Shown here: piece after piece, positions 1 through 7,714 of the stretch
Layout: each line of letters starts with the position of its first letter
Numbering within the stretch: the stretch's first letter is position 1
DNA from: Mycobacterium noviomagense
Lineage (GTDB): Bacteria; Actinomycetota; Actinomycetes; Mycobacteriales; Mycobacteriaceae
NCBI RefSeq assembly: GCF_010731635.1
Contig: NZ_AP022583.1
Location: forward strand, 930,001-994,000
Direction of reading: 5' to 3'
DNA: 64,000 nucleotides
The notes under the pieces: model-generated
What the model saw: the letters and a program-made list of their open reading frames with translations, nothing else
Database searches by the model: none
Told to the model about the DNA's origin: nothing
Position numbers and translations under genes: made by a program

Positions 1-428
1 GCGGCCAGCACCGCGGGGTCGGTGATCAAATCGGTGCGAAACACGATGGTCTGAAACAGCCGCAACCCGATCTCGCCGGCTTCAAACACCGCGGCCACCT
101 TGGGTAGCCGCTCCCGCATGGCCCGCGCGTAACGCAGCCGACTGCCCGCGAGCCCGCGGCTGATCCGCAACGCGGCGCCCACCTCGGCGCTCACCGCTTC
201 TTCGGTGTCGATGGCCCAGTCTTCGGTCTCCGAGCAGCGGGATAGCCGATAGCCAAACAACTCACCAATGGCGACCAACTGCGCGGCCGCGGCCCGGTTT
301 TCGGCCCGCGCCAAGGCGCAGATCTGATCGATAAGCGCCGCCGACTCGCGCGTGGTCGAGGGATGCCGGCGCTCGAAGAGCTCGTCAAAGCGAGCAATCA
401 CCTCCGCCCGCGCCGCCTCATCGAACAT
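1..428 (-). CDS. 13E12 repeat family protein (DUF222), C-terminus outside window
   Basis: The 142 visible N-terminal residues match the mycobacterial REP13E12/DUF222 family: a helical region with ALIDQICALARAENRAAAA, then the blocks AVSAEVGAALRISRG, LRYARAMRERLPKV and LFQTIVFRTDLITDP. Full-length members carry a C-terminal HNH-nuclease-like domain, which would lie left of base 1. The ATG at 428 is chosen because the family-like sequence begins directly there. In M. tuberculosis these repeats are multicopy, and one serves as the prophage phiRv1 attachment site, so this copy may mark a rearrangement point. The next gene ends 58 bases away on the same strand. Family assignment is firm; whether this copy is intact cannot be seen. 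Confidence 0.85.
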   Translation of the reverse strand, partial: MFDEAARAEVIARFDELFERRHPSTTRESAALIDQICALARAENRAAAAQLVAIGELFGYRLSRCSETEDWAIDTEEAVSAEVGAALRISRGLAGSRLRYARAMRERLPKVAAVFEAGEIGLRLFQTIVFRTDLITDPAVLA

Positions 429-486
429 GTGTGCGAGTATGCCAGGGTGGCCCGACAAAAATGGTCGCAGCTCGAGGGCAAGCGAC

Positions 487-1599
487 TTAGGGACGCCACC
501 ACGGGATCGGTTCGGCGGGTTCCTCGGCGTCCACGCGCTCACCAGGTTTGGGCACCGCAACCCGAACCTGGGCCGCGTCAGCCGCGGGCAGCAACCGCTC
601 GATCGGCTCCGCCCACGGATGCGGCGCCAGCCGGAACGTGCCCCAATGGATCGGCACCAATAGCCCGGAGCCTGTGACGTCCCGGTGGGCCTGGACCGCT
701 TCCTCGGGATTCATGTGGATGTCCGGCCAAGCCTTGTTGTATGCGCCGACCGGCATCAGCGTCAGGTCGAACGGACCGTGGTCGTCGCCCACCTGAGCGA
801 AGCTCTTGGTATAGCCGCTGTCGCCGGCGAAGTACGCGCGGCGGTTCGGCCCGATCAGCGCCCACGACGCCCACAGCGTGTTGTTACGGCTCAGGAAACG
901 CCCCGAGAAATGGCGTGCCGGCGTGCAAATCAGGGTCAGCTCGTCGAGCTGGGTGCGCTCGAACCAGTCCAGTTCGATGATCCGTTCCTCCGGGATGCCC
1001 CAGGCGCGAAGATGCGCACCCACCCCCAGCGGCACGACGAATGGGGCCCATTGGCTGTGAGCCAGCGCGATGACGGTGTCGTGGTCGAGATGGTCGTAGT
1101 GGTCGTGGCTGATGACGACGGCGTCGACGGCGGGCAGCGCATCCACCTGCATCGGCGGCGGATGCAGCCGCTCAGGGCCGATCACGTCGGACGGCGAGCA
1201 GCGGTGACTCCACACCGGATCGGTCAGGACGCGGTAACCGTCGATTTCCAGCAGCGCTGTGGCGTGGCCGAACCAGGTGACCGCGAGCCGGCCCGGGCTG
1301 TCGTCGAGCCTCCCCGGTCGGGCCAACGGGATCGGCACGGGTGGCCGCGTGGTTTTCCGTGCGCCGATGATCTCCCGCACGATCAGCTGCTGCTGCTCGC
1401 GGTCGAGGTTGAACAGCGAAGCCGGGTCGAGGTTGACGAAGACGCCGTCCCGGTAGTTCGGTGAACGCTGCGCCACCTCGCGGATCGCGGCCGGGTCGGC
1501 GCCGAGGGCGGCCGGAGCGCCGTGCAGTGCCCGCAGCGCCCATCCGCCGACCGCCAATGTGGCAGTGCCCGCCACCAGCCGCAGTGGTCCGCGAAGCAT
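487..1599 (-). CDS. MBL-fold metal-dependent hydrolase (Rv0906-like)
   Basis: Predicted 370-residue metallo-beta-lactamase-fold hydrolase of the NAPE-PLD/UlaG type. The metal-binding motif HDHYDHLD is clear at about residues 150-157. Later ligand motifs are TPARHFSGR, YFAGDSGYTKSF and VPIHWGTF, and WFGHATALLEIDGYRVLTD is the usual family opening. A hydrophobic stretch at residues 7-25 may be a membrane anchor or uncleaved signal. The ATG at 1599 lies 4 bases after the echA6 stop, which indicates an echA6-hydrolase operon, and gives nearly the length I recall for Rv0906 (372). A longer in-frame reading upstream overlaps echA6 and is Arg-rich, so it was rejected. The substrate is unknown; a lipid amide or phosphodiester is possible from the family. 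Confidence 0.9.
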   Translation of the reverse strand: MLRGPLRLVAGTATLAVGGWALRALHGAPAALGADPAAIREVAQRSPNYRDGVFVNLDPASLFNLDREQQQLIVREIIGARKTTRPPVPIPLARPGRLDDSPGRLAVTWFGHATALLEIDGYRVLTDPVWSHRCSPSDVIGPERLHPPPMQVDALPAVDAVVISHDHYDHLDHDTVIALAHSQWAPFVVPLGVGAHLRAWGIPEERIIELDWFERTQLDELTLICTPARHFSGRFLSRNNTLWASWALIGPNRRAYFAGDSGYTKSFAQVGDDHGPFDLTLMPVGAYNKAWPDIHMNPEEAVQAHRDVTGSGLLVPIHWGTFRLAPHPWAEPIERLLPAADAAQVRVAVPKPGERVDAEEPAEPIPWWRP

Positions 1600-1603
1600 T
1601 CGT

Positions 1604-2335
1604 TCAGGCTCCCTGGAAGTTCGGTGGCCGTTTCTGTATGCGAGCGACCTGGGCCTCGATCGCGTCCTGGCTGGCCCACGCCTTATCGAACAGCTCCTTG
1701 TGGACCGGCGACGCTTCCTCGATGGCGCCGTCGTCGTTGAGCACTCGCTTGGCGTGCTGCAGCGCCAGAGGCGCCAGCCCGGCGATCTCCGCCGCCCAGG
1801 CCTGCGCATCGGCCACCGTGCCGATCCGGTTGGCCATGCCGGTGGCCAGCGCCACGTCGGCCGGCAGCTTCTCGGCGGCCAGCAGCATCGCCCGCGCGCG
1901 GCCGTGACCTACCAGCGAGCACAGCCGACGGATGCTCCAGTTATCAAGTGCCAGGCCGTATTTCGAGGTGGGGAACTGGAAGAACGCGTCTGGGGCAACG
2001 ACCCGCAGATCGCACTGCATCGCCAGCTGCAAGCCGGCGCCGATGGCCGGTCCGTTGATGGCGCCGATCACCGGCATCGGCGCGGCATCCATCGCTTTGT
2101 GCAACGCGATGAGCCGGTCCGGATAGTCGGCGGCGAACGCGTCTCCGCTCAGGTCTGCGCCAGCGCAGAACACGGTGCCCTGACCGGTCAGCACGATCGC
2201 GCGCACATTTTCGGCCGCCGCTTTTTCCACGGCTTCGCGCAGCTCCTCGACCAGCTCGGAGTTCAGGGCGTTTCGCCGCTCAGCACGCTGCAGCTCAATG
2301 GTGGTGACGGCTTCGACGCGGGTGACACCGATCAT
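1604..2335 (-). CDS. echA6: Enoyl-CoA hydratase/isomerase family protein EchA6
   Basis: 243-residue crotonase-fold protein, the same length as M. tuberculosis EchA6. The oxyanion-hole segments [10 protein letters not shown] (about 57-66) and [18 protein letters not shown] are present. From published work on the orthologue, EchA6 lacks the usual catalytic acids, binds long-chain acyl-CoA and feeds it to FAS-II for mycolic acid synthesis; it is the target of tetrahydropyrazolo-pyrimidine inhibitors. Whether this copy is also non-catalytic is inferred from orthology. It is first in an operon with the MBL hydrolase and is transcribed divergently from an MFS gene across 85 bases that hold a perfect inverted repeat. 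Confidence 0.93.
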   Translation of the reverse strand: MIGVTRVEAVTTIELQRAERRNALNSELVEELREAVEKAAAENVRAIVLTGQGTVFCAGADLSGDAFAADYPDRLIALHKAMDAAPMPVIGAINGPAIGAGLQLAMQCDLRVVAPDAFFQFPTSKYGLALDNWSIRRLCSLVGHGRARAMLLAAEKLPADVALATGMANRIGTVADAQAWAAEIAGLAPLALQHAKRVLNDDGAIEEASPVHKELFDKAWASQDAIEAQVARIQKRPPNFQGA

Positions 2336-2360
2336 GCGCGCCAGCCTAACGGGCTAGGCC

Positions 2361-2380
2361 GACGCGGAGTGGTCCGCGTC
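2361..2380. promoter_or_regulatory. Inverted repeat in the echA6/MFS divergent promoter region
   Basis: A perfect inverted repeat GACGCGGA-GTGG-TCCGCGTC (8-bp arms, 4-base centre) lies between the divergent starts at 2335 and 2421. A weaker repeat CCTA...TAGG is just to its left (2346-2359). The position suggests an operator for a dimeric repressor acting on both genes; an RNA hairpin in the MFS leader is the alternative. No regulator is assigned. Confidence 0.45.
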
Positions 2381-2420
2381 ATGTTGCGACGTCCCGCTGC
2401 AATGCCGGAAGAATCTAGGC

Positions 2421-3677
2421 GTGCCAGCCGAGGACTTCGTCGCGCCGACGGTGCGAACGCGTGATCGGGCCGCGCTGCAGTCGCTGAATTTCTTCATGGC
2501 CGACATGGAGGCCGGCATGGGGCCCTTTCTGGGGGTGCTGCTGGCCAGCCGCGGCTGGCAGACCGGGACCATCGGTGCGGTCATCACCCTGGGCGCCATC
2601 GTGGGCATGGTGACCGTCGCGCCCGCCGGAGCTTTGGTCGATGCCACCACCCGCAAGCGGGCCTGCGTCATCGGCGTCGGCCTGGCCGCCGTCGCCGCGT
2701 CGGCGGTGATTCTGACCAACCATCACTTCTGGGTGGTCGCCGCCGCGCAGGCCGTCATGTGCATCTCCGGGGCGGCCATCGCCCCGGCGGTCATCGGCAT
2801 CACGCTCGGCTTGGTCGGCCAAATGGGGTTCACCAGCCAGATCGGCCGCAACCAGGCCTTCAACCACGCCGGCAACATGGCCGGTGCCGGCCTGGGCGGG
2901 CTGCTGGGTTGGGTGTTCGGCTACGCCGGCGTGTTCTGGTTGGCCGCGGCCTTCGCAGTGGTGGCCATCGCCTCGACCCTGGCGATTCCGCCCGGTCGCA
3001 TCAACCACCACATCGCCCGCGGCGAGGCGCTGACCGGCGACCAGGCCCCGGTCAAAAAGCTGCGAGTGCTCATCGAATCCAAGCCGCTGCTGGCGTTGGC
3101 CGCCGCGGTGGTGCTGTTCCACCTGGGCAACGCCGCGATGCTGCCGCTCTACGGGCTGGCGGTGGTCGCCACTCACGCCAACCCGTTCATCACGGTGGCC
3201 AGCACCGTGGTCGTCGCCCAGGCTGTGATGATCGTCGCCTCGCTGGCGGCGATGCGGATCGCCCAAACCCGCGGCTACTGGCTGGCGATCCTGGTCGCGT
3301 TCAGCGCGCTGCCCGTCCGCGGGCTCATCGCCGCCAACGTGATCACCACCTGGGGCGTCATTCCGGTGCAGGTGCTCGACGGGGTCGGCGCGGGCATGCT
3401 CTCGGTGGCGGTGCCCGGGCTGGTGGCCCGCCTGCTCGACGGCACGGGGCACATCAACATCGGCCAGGGCGCGATCATGGCAGCCCAAGGTCTCGGTGGC
3501 GCGCTGAGCCCGGTGCTCGGCGGCTATGTCGCCCAGATATGGGGATTCCCAACCGCTTTCTTCCTGCTCGGCGGACTGTCGGTGGGATCGCTGGTCATCT
3601 GGCTCACGTTCGCGCCGATGCTGCGCCGGGCAGGCAACCACCTACCCGCATTATCTGAGCCCGCCGAGGTGACGTGA
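2421..3677 (+). CDS. Major facilitator superfamily transporter
   Basis: 418-residue integral membrane protein with about 12 hydrophobic segments, typical of the MFS drug/metabolite exporter group. The first loop after helix 2 carries DATTRKRA in the place of the MFS signature. GTG at 2421 is the earliest plausible start. The stop overlaps the accD3 start (GTGA at 3674-3677), so the two are translationally coupled. I recall no transporter between echA6 and accD3 in M. tuberculosis, so this looks like a lineage-specific insertion or a loss elsewhere. Its substrate is unknown; linkage to an acyl-CoA carboxylase subunit makes an acyl or organic acid product possible, but that is speculation. Confidence 0.88.
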   Translation: MPAEDFVAPTVRTRDRAALQSLNFFMADMEAGMGPFLGVLLASRGWQTGTIGAVITLGAIVGMVTVAPAGALVDATTRKRACVIGVGLAAVAASAVILTNHHFWVVAAAQAVMCISGAAIAPAVIGITLGLVGQMGFTSQIGRNQAFNHAGNMAGAGLGGLLGWVFGYAGVFWLAAAFAVVAIASTLAIPPGRINHHIARGEALTGDQAPVKKLRVLIESKPLLALAAAVVLFHLGNAAMLPLYGLAVVATHANPFITVASTVVVAQAVMIVASLAAMRIAQTRGYWLAILVAFSALPVRGLIAANVITTWGVIPVQVLDGVGAGMLSVAVPGLVARLLDGTGHINIGQGAIMAAQGLGGALSPVLGGYVAQIWGFPTAFFLLGGLSVGSLVIWLTFAPMLRRAGNHLPALSEPAEVT

Positions 3678-5152
3678 ACGGGCGCCGCATGGGACTCGAC
3701 AAACTGCGCGACGCGGTGCTGGACGACGGGTCGTTCGTCAGCTGGGACACCGCGCCGACGCCGGTGCCGACTTCGGAGTCCTACGCTCGCGAGCTGGCCG
3801 CCGCCCGGGCCGCTACCGGCATCGACGAGTCGGTGCTGACCGGAGAGGGCCGGATCTTCGGTCGCCGCGTAGCGGTGGTGGTCTGTGAATTCGGCTTCCT
3901 CGGCGGCTCGATCGGTGTGGCGGCGGCCGAACGGATCACCGCCGCGGTGCAACGTGCAACGGCGGAGCGGTTGCCGCTGCTGGCGTCGCCGAGCTCCGGC
4001 GGCACCCGCATGCAGGAAGGCACAGTCGCATTCCTGCAGATGGTCAAGATCGCCGCAGCCGTCACCCTGCACAAGCAGGCACACCTGCCCTACTTGGTCT
4101 ACCTGCGCGATCCGACCACCGGCGGGGTGTTCGCGTCGTGGGGCTCGCTGGGACACGTCACCATCGCCGAGCCCGGCGCGCTGATCGGTTTCCTGGGCCC
4201 GCGCGTCTACGAGCAGCTCTACGGCGAACCGTTTCCCGCCGGGATCCAGACCGCGGAGAACCTGCAGCGGCACGGGGTGATCGACGGCGTGGTCCCCCTC
4301 GATGAGCTACGGCACACGCTGGATCGAGCGTTGGCGGTGCTCGCCGACGAGCCCGCGTCATCGTCGCCGTCGCCGTCCAGCGAGCCGATACCCGATGTGC
4401 CGGCGTGGGATTCGGTGGTGGCATCGCGGCGGCCGGACCGGCCGGGAGTGCGCCACCTGCTGCGGCATGGCTGCACCGAACAGGTGCTGTTGTCGGGCAC
4501 CGAACAGGGCGAGGCAGCGACCACTCTGTTGGCGCTGGCCCGGTTCGCCGGTCAGCCCGCGGTGGTGCTCGGCCAGCAGCGCGTGGTCGGCGGAATCGTC
4601 GGTCCCGCGTCGTTGCGCGAGGCCCGCCGCGGCATGGCTCTCGCGGGCGAATTGCGCCTTCCCCTGGTGCTGGTCATCGACACCGCCGGCCCGGCCTTGT
4701 CGGCCGAAGCTGAGGAGGGCGGGCTGGCCGGCGAGATCGCCCGCTGCTTGGCCGATCTGGTCACCCTGGACACGCCGACGGTGTCGGTGCTGCTGGGCCA
4801 GGGCAGCGGCGGCCCGGCACTGGCGATGGTGCCCGCCGACCGCGTGTTGGCCGCGCTGCACGGCTGGCTGGCGCCGCTGCCGCCCGAGGGCGCCAGCGCG
4901 ATCGTCTTCCGCGACACCGACCATGCCGCGGAACTAGCTGCAGCACAGGGCATTCGGTCAGCCGACCTGCTGGCATCGGGCATCGTCGATCGCATCGTGG
5001 TCGAGCATCCCGATGCCTCCGACGAGCCGATCGAGTTCTCCACCCGGCTCTGCAGCGCCATCGCCGCCGAAGTGCACGCACTGCGCGCTGTGCCCGACGC
5101 CGAGCGGATGGCAGCGCGACTGGAGCGCTACCGGCGCATCGGCCTGCGTTAG
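3674..5152 (+). CDS. accD3: Acetyl/propionyl-CoA carboxylase beta subunit AccD3
   Basis: 492-residue carboxyltransferase (crotonase superfamily) with the two expected halves. N-terminal half: GGSIGVAAAERI, then LLASPSSGGTRMQEGT. C-terminal half: VLGQQRVVGGIVGPASLREA and VIDTAGPALSAEAEEGG, which form the acyl-CoA and biotin sites. The length is close to M. tuberculosis AccD3 (495 as remembered). The enzyme transfers carboxyl from biotinylated AccA to an acyl-CoA; the physiological substrate of AccD3 is not settled. The short ST-PS-rich linker near residues 225-240 is typical of the half boundary. It is coupled to the upstream MFS gene, and its stop overlaps the TetR stop by 4 bases tail to tail. 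Confidence 0.92.
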   Translation: MNGRRMGLDKLRDAVLDDGSFVSWDTAPTPVPTSESYARELAAARAATGIDESVLTGEGRIFGRRVAVVVCEFGFLGGSIGVAAAERITAAVQRATAERLPLLASPSSGGTRMQEGTVAFLQMVKIAAAVTLHKQAHLPYLVYLRDPTTGGVFASWGSLGHVTIAEPGALIGFLGPRVYEQLYGEPFPAGIQTAENLQRHGVIDGVVPLDELRHTLDRALAVLADEPASSSPSPSSEPIPDVPAWDSVVASRRPDRPGVRHLLRHGCTEQVLLSGTEQGEAATTLLALARFAGQPAVVLGQQRVVGGIVGPASLREARRGMALAGELRLPLVLVIDTAGPALSAEAEEGGLAGEIARCLADLVTLDTPTVSVLLGQGSGGPALAMVPADRVLAALHGWLAPLPPEGASAIVFRDTDHAAELAAAQGIRSADLLASGIVDRIVVEHPDASDEPIEFSTRLCSAIAAEVHALRAVPDAERMAARLERYRRIGLR

Positions 5153-5700
5153 CTATCCGGCGGGCCGAGGTAGCGCTGGATCGTCGGCCCAAGCCACTCG
5201 ACGATCTCGTCGCGGCTCATCGCAACCACCGGCGCCAGCCGCAACACGAACCGGCAGAACGCCATCCCCATGATCTGGGTGGCGATCAGCCCGGCCCTGC
5301 GCTCTGATTCCGCCGCCGGCGCGACGCTGGCCACCAACGGCTGCAGCTGAGTTTCAAAGATCTGCCGCATCCGTTGTGCGGCTTCGTCATTGGTGGCACT
5401 CGAGCGCAGCAGGATGACCAGCGCGTCGTCGCCCTCCCAGCGCTCGAGGAAATGCCGCACCAGCGCCCGCCCGACGTCGGTCCGCTCGGCCTGCGACAGA
5501 TCAGGAAACCTCAGGTCGAAATCCGCCGCGGCCGCGAACAACTTGTCTTTGCTGCCGTAGTACCGCATCACCATCGCCGGATCGACACCGGCATCAGCGG
5601 CGATCGCCCGGATGGTGGCGGCCTGGAAGCCGGCAGTGCCGAACCGCTCGCGCGCGGCCGCCAGGATCGCAGCCTTGCTCTCCTCCGACGCCCGTCTCAT
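5149..5700 (-). CDS. TetR-family transcriptional repressor
   Basis: 183-residue TetR regulator. The N-terminal helix-turn-helix reads ATIRAIAADAGVDPAMVMRY followed by GSKDKLF (about residues 25-55), the family pattern. The ligand domain is 120 residues without recognisable ligand signature. The ATG at 5700 is preferred over an upstream start at 5751, because the upstream residues would be coded by the operator array. It is divergent from an FAD monooxygenase, with three copies of a 15-base operator between them, so the simplest model is autoregulation plus repression of the monooxygenase. This inference is stronger than usual because no other regulator lies near. Confidence 0.9.
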   Translation of the reverse strand: MRRASEESKAAILAAARERFGTAGFQAATIRAIAADAGVDPAMVMRYYGSKDKLFAAAADFDLRFPDLSQAERTDVGRALVRHFLERWEGDDALVILLRSSATNDEAAQRMRQIFETQLQPLVASVAPAAESERRAGLIATQIMGMAFCRFVLRLAPVVAMSRDEIVEWLGPTIQRYLGPPDS

Positions 5701-5777
5701 GTCAACGATTGTAGGCCAACAACTGTTGACATACGAACCCACAAGGAGCATGCTGGACTATGCCAACAAGCGTTGAC
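5701..5777. promoter_or_regulatory. Three-copy TetR operator array with overlapping promoter
   Basis: Three copies of the pattern CCNACAANNGTTGAC are present: 5701-5715 (read on the minus strand, CCTACAATCGTTGAC), 5716-5730 (CCAACAACTGTTGAC) and 5763-5777 (CCAACAAGCGTTGAC). The first two abut as a 30-base inverted repeat next to the TetR start. A SigA-like -35 TTGACA (5726-5731) overlaps copy 2, and CATGCT (5749-5754) follows at a 17-base spacing as a possible -10. Copy 3 would lie over the start of transcription of the monooxygenase. The layout is that of a divergent, self-regulated TetR switch. Confidence 0.72.
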
Positions 5778-5795
5778 TTAGGAAGGAGTCACGCC

Positions 5796-6935
5796 ATGAC
5801 CGATACCGATGTCCTCGTCGTGGGAGCGGGGCCCACTGGGCTAACTCTGGCGATCTCGCTGCTCAACCGCGGGGCGCGAGTGATGATCGGCGACTGCTTG
5901 GCGGCAGGCGCCAACACCTCGCGCGCCGCGGCGGTCAATGCCCGCACGCTGGAGGTTCTCGAAGGCATCGACGTGTCGCGGCGCATGGTCAAGGCCGGTC
6001 TCATCGCAGCGCGGTTCACCATGCGCCACCAGACGCGGATCCTGATGCCGATCGATTTCTCGGTGCTGCCCACCCGCTACCCCTACACGCTGATGATTTC
6101 GCAGGCCACCACAGAGAAGCTGCTCGTCGAACGGCTGACCGAGCTCGGCGGCGAAGTGCTCCGGCCCAAGACGCTGACCCACCTCACCCAGGGCCGCGAC
6201 GGCGTCACCGCCGCCTTCGACGACGGCGAGGATATCCGGGCACGCTACGTCGTCGGGGCCGACGGCATGCACAGCACCGTTCGCGAACTGGCCGGGATCG
6301 GCTTCACCGGCGGCGAGTATCCGGAGTCGTTCGCGCTGGCCGACGCCCGGCTGTCGGGCGAGGCGCCCGACGACGAGGTCATCCTGTTCTACGCAGTGAG
6401 CGGTCTCAACGTCCTCGCCCCGCTGCCCGACGGCATTCACCGCATCGTCGCACCGATCTTCGACGCACCCGAAGAGCCGTCGACGGAGTTCGTGCAGTCG
6501 TTGCTCGATGCCCGCGGTTTCGGCCCCGGACGCACCCAGGTGCGTGAGGTGCTGTGGGGGTCGCGATTCCGGATCCACCACCGCGTCGCCGACACCTACC
6601 GGGCCGGTCGGCTGGTGCTGGCCGGCGACGCTGCCCACGTGCACAGTCCGGCCGGCGGGCAGGGCATGAATCTGGGCATCCAAGACGCGGTGGCCTTGGC
6701 CGACGCGCTGGGCGAGGTGCTGCACGGCGGCTCCGACACGGCCCTCGACGCCTACAGCGCGGCTCGCCGGCCGATAGCCCGCCAGGTGCTGGCCACCACC
6801 GGACGGTTGACCCGACTGGCGACCCTGCCCAAAGCGGCGCGTCCCATCCGTAACGGAGCCATGCGGCTCGCCGCACGCGTGCCCGCTGTGCGCAGTGGGC
6901 TGGCCTGGCGGCTATCGGGTCTGGTCTACCGCTGA
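5796..6935 (+). CDS. FAD-dependent aromatic-type monooxygenase (PHBH group)
   Basis: 379-residue flavoprotein with all three group A hydroxylase fingerprints: GAGPTGLT at residues 9-16 (dinucleotide binding), the DG motif VVGADGMHSTVREL at about 150, and the GD motif LVLAGDAAHVHSPAGGQGMN at about 275. The enzyme would use NAD(P)H and O2 to hydroxylate a ring or similar substrate; the substrate is not identifiable. ATG at 5796 has AAGGAG 8 bases upstream. It sits alone between the TetR operator array and prrA, so its expression probably follows an inducer sensed by the adjacent TetR. It is short of the roughly 500-residue drug-inactivating hydroxylases, lacking their C-terminal thioredoxin-like domain. 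Confidence 0.88.
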   Translation: MTDTDVLVVGAGPTGLTLAISLLNRGARVMIGDCLAAGANTSRAAAVNARTLEVLEGIDVSRRMVKAGLIAARFTMRHQTRILMPIDFSVLPTRYPYTLMISQATTEKLLVERLTELGGEVLRPKTLTHLTQGRDGVTAAFDDGEDIRARYVVGADGMHSTVRELAGIGFTGGEYPESFALADARLSGEAPDDEVILFYAVSGLNVLAPLPDGIHRIVAPIFDAPEEPSTEFVQSLLDARGFGPGRTQVREVLWGSRFRIHHRVADTYRAGRLVLAGDAAHVHSPAGGQGMNLGIQDAVALADALGEVLHGGSDTALDAYSAARRPIARQVLATTGRLTRLATLPKAARPIRNGAMRLAARVPAVRSGLAWRLSGLVYR

Positions 6936-6998
6936 CCGTCGGCATCGCAGCGCGCAGCATCCCACAGCTAAGCCGGTTCATCAGGCAAGATAGGCGGC

Positions 6999-7700
6999 AT
7001 GGACACTGGTGCAACCACACCCCGGGTTTTGGTTGTCGACGACGACTCGGATGTGTTGGCCTCGCTGGAACGCGGACTGCGACTGTCCGGATTCGAGGTG
7101 TCCACCGCGGCCGACGGCGCCGAGGCGCTGCGCAGCGCCACCGAAACCCGGCCCGACGCGATCGTGCTGGACATCAACATGCCGGTGCTGGACGGCGTCA
7201 GCGTGGTCACCGCGCTGCGCGCCATGGACAACGACGTGCCGGTCTGCGTGCTCTCCGCACGCAGCTCGGTTGACGACCGGGTGGCCGGGCTGGAAGCCGG
7301 CGCCGACGACTACCTGGTCAAACCGTTCGTGCTGGCCGAGCTCGTCGCCCGGGTGCGCGCGCTGCTGCGCCGCCGCGGCTCCACCGCGACGTCGTCCTCG
7401 GAAACCATCACGGTGGGCCCCCTGGAGGTCGACATCCCGGGTCGGCGCGCCCGGGTCAACGGGATTGATGTGGACTTGACCAAGCGCGAGTTCGACCTAC
7501 TGGCCGTGCTGGCTGAGCACAAGACCGCTGTGCTGTCGCGCGCCCAACTGCTCGAACTGGTGTGGGGCTACGACTTCGCGGCCGACACCAACGTCGTCGA
7601 CGTGTTCATCGGCTACCTGCGGCGCAAGCTGGAGGCCGGCGGCGCACCGCGGCTGCTGCATACTGTTCGAGGGGTGGGTTTCGTACTGCGTATGCAGTGA
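6999..7700 (+). CDS. prrA: Two-component response regulator PrrA
   Basis: 233-residue OmpR/PhoB-type regulator. The receiver domain has acidic residues VDDDSD (14-19), the phospho-acceptor D58 in IVLDINMP, and K108-type lysine in YLVKPF. The winged helix covers about residues 135-233 with [15 protein letters not shown] and RGVGFVL. In M. tuberculosis PrrA is essential and acts in nitrogen limitation, early intracellular growth and respiration. It is followed after 14 bases by prrB on the same strand. The start ATG at 6999 gives a protein 3 residues shorter than the one I recall. Confidence 0.95.
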   Translation: MDTGATTPRVLVVDDDSDVLASLERGLRLSGFEVSTAADGAEALRSATETRPDAIVLDINMPVLDGVSVVTALRAMDNDVPVCVLSARSSVDDRVAGLEAGADDYLVKPFVLAELVARVRALLRRRGSTATSSSETITVGPLEVDIPGRRARVNGIDVDLTKREFDLLAVLAEHKTAVLSRAQLLELVWGYDFAADTNVVDVFIGYLRRKLEAGGAPRLLHTVRGVGFVLRMQ

Positions 7701-7714
7701 CCGCAAGGGAACCT

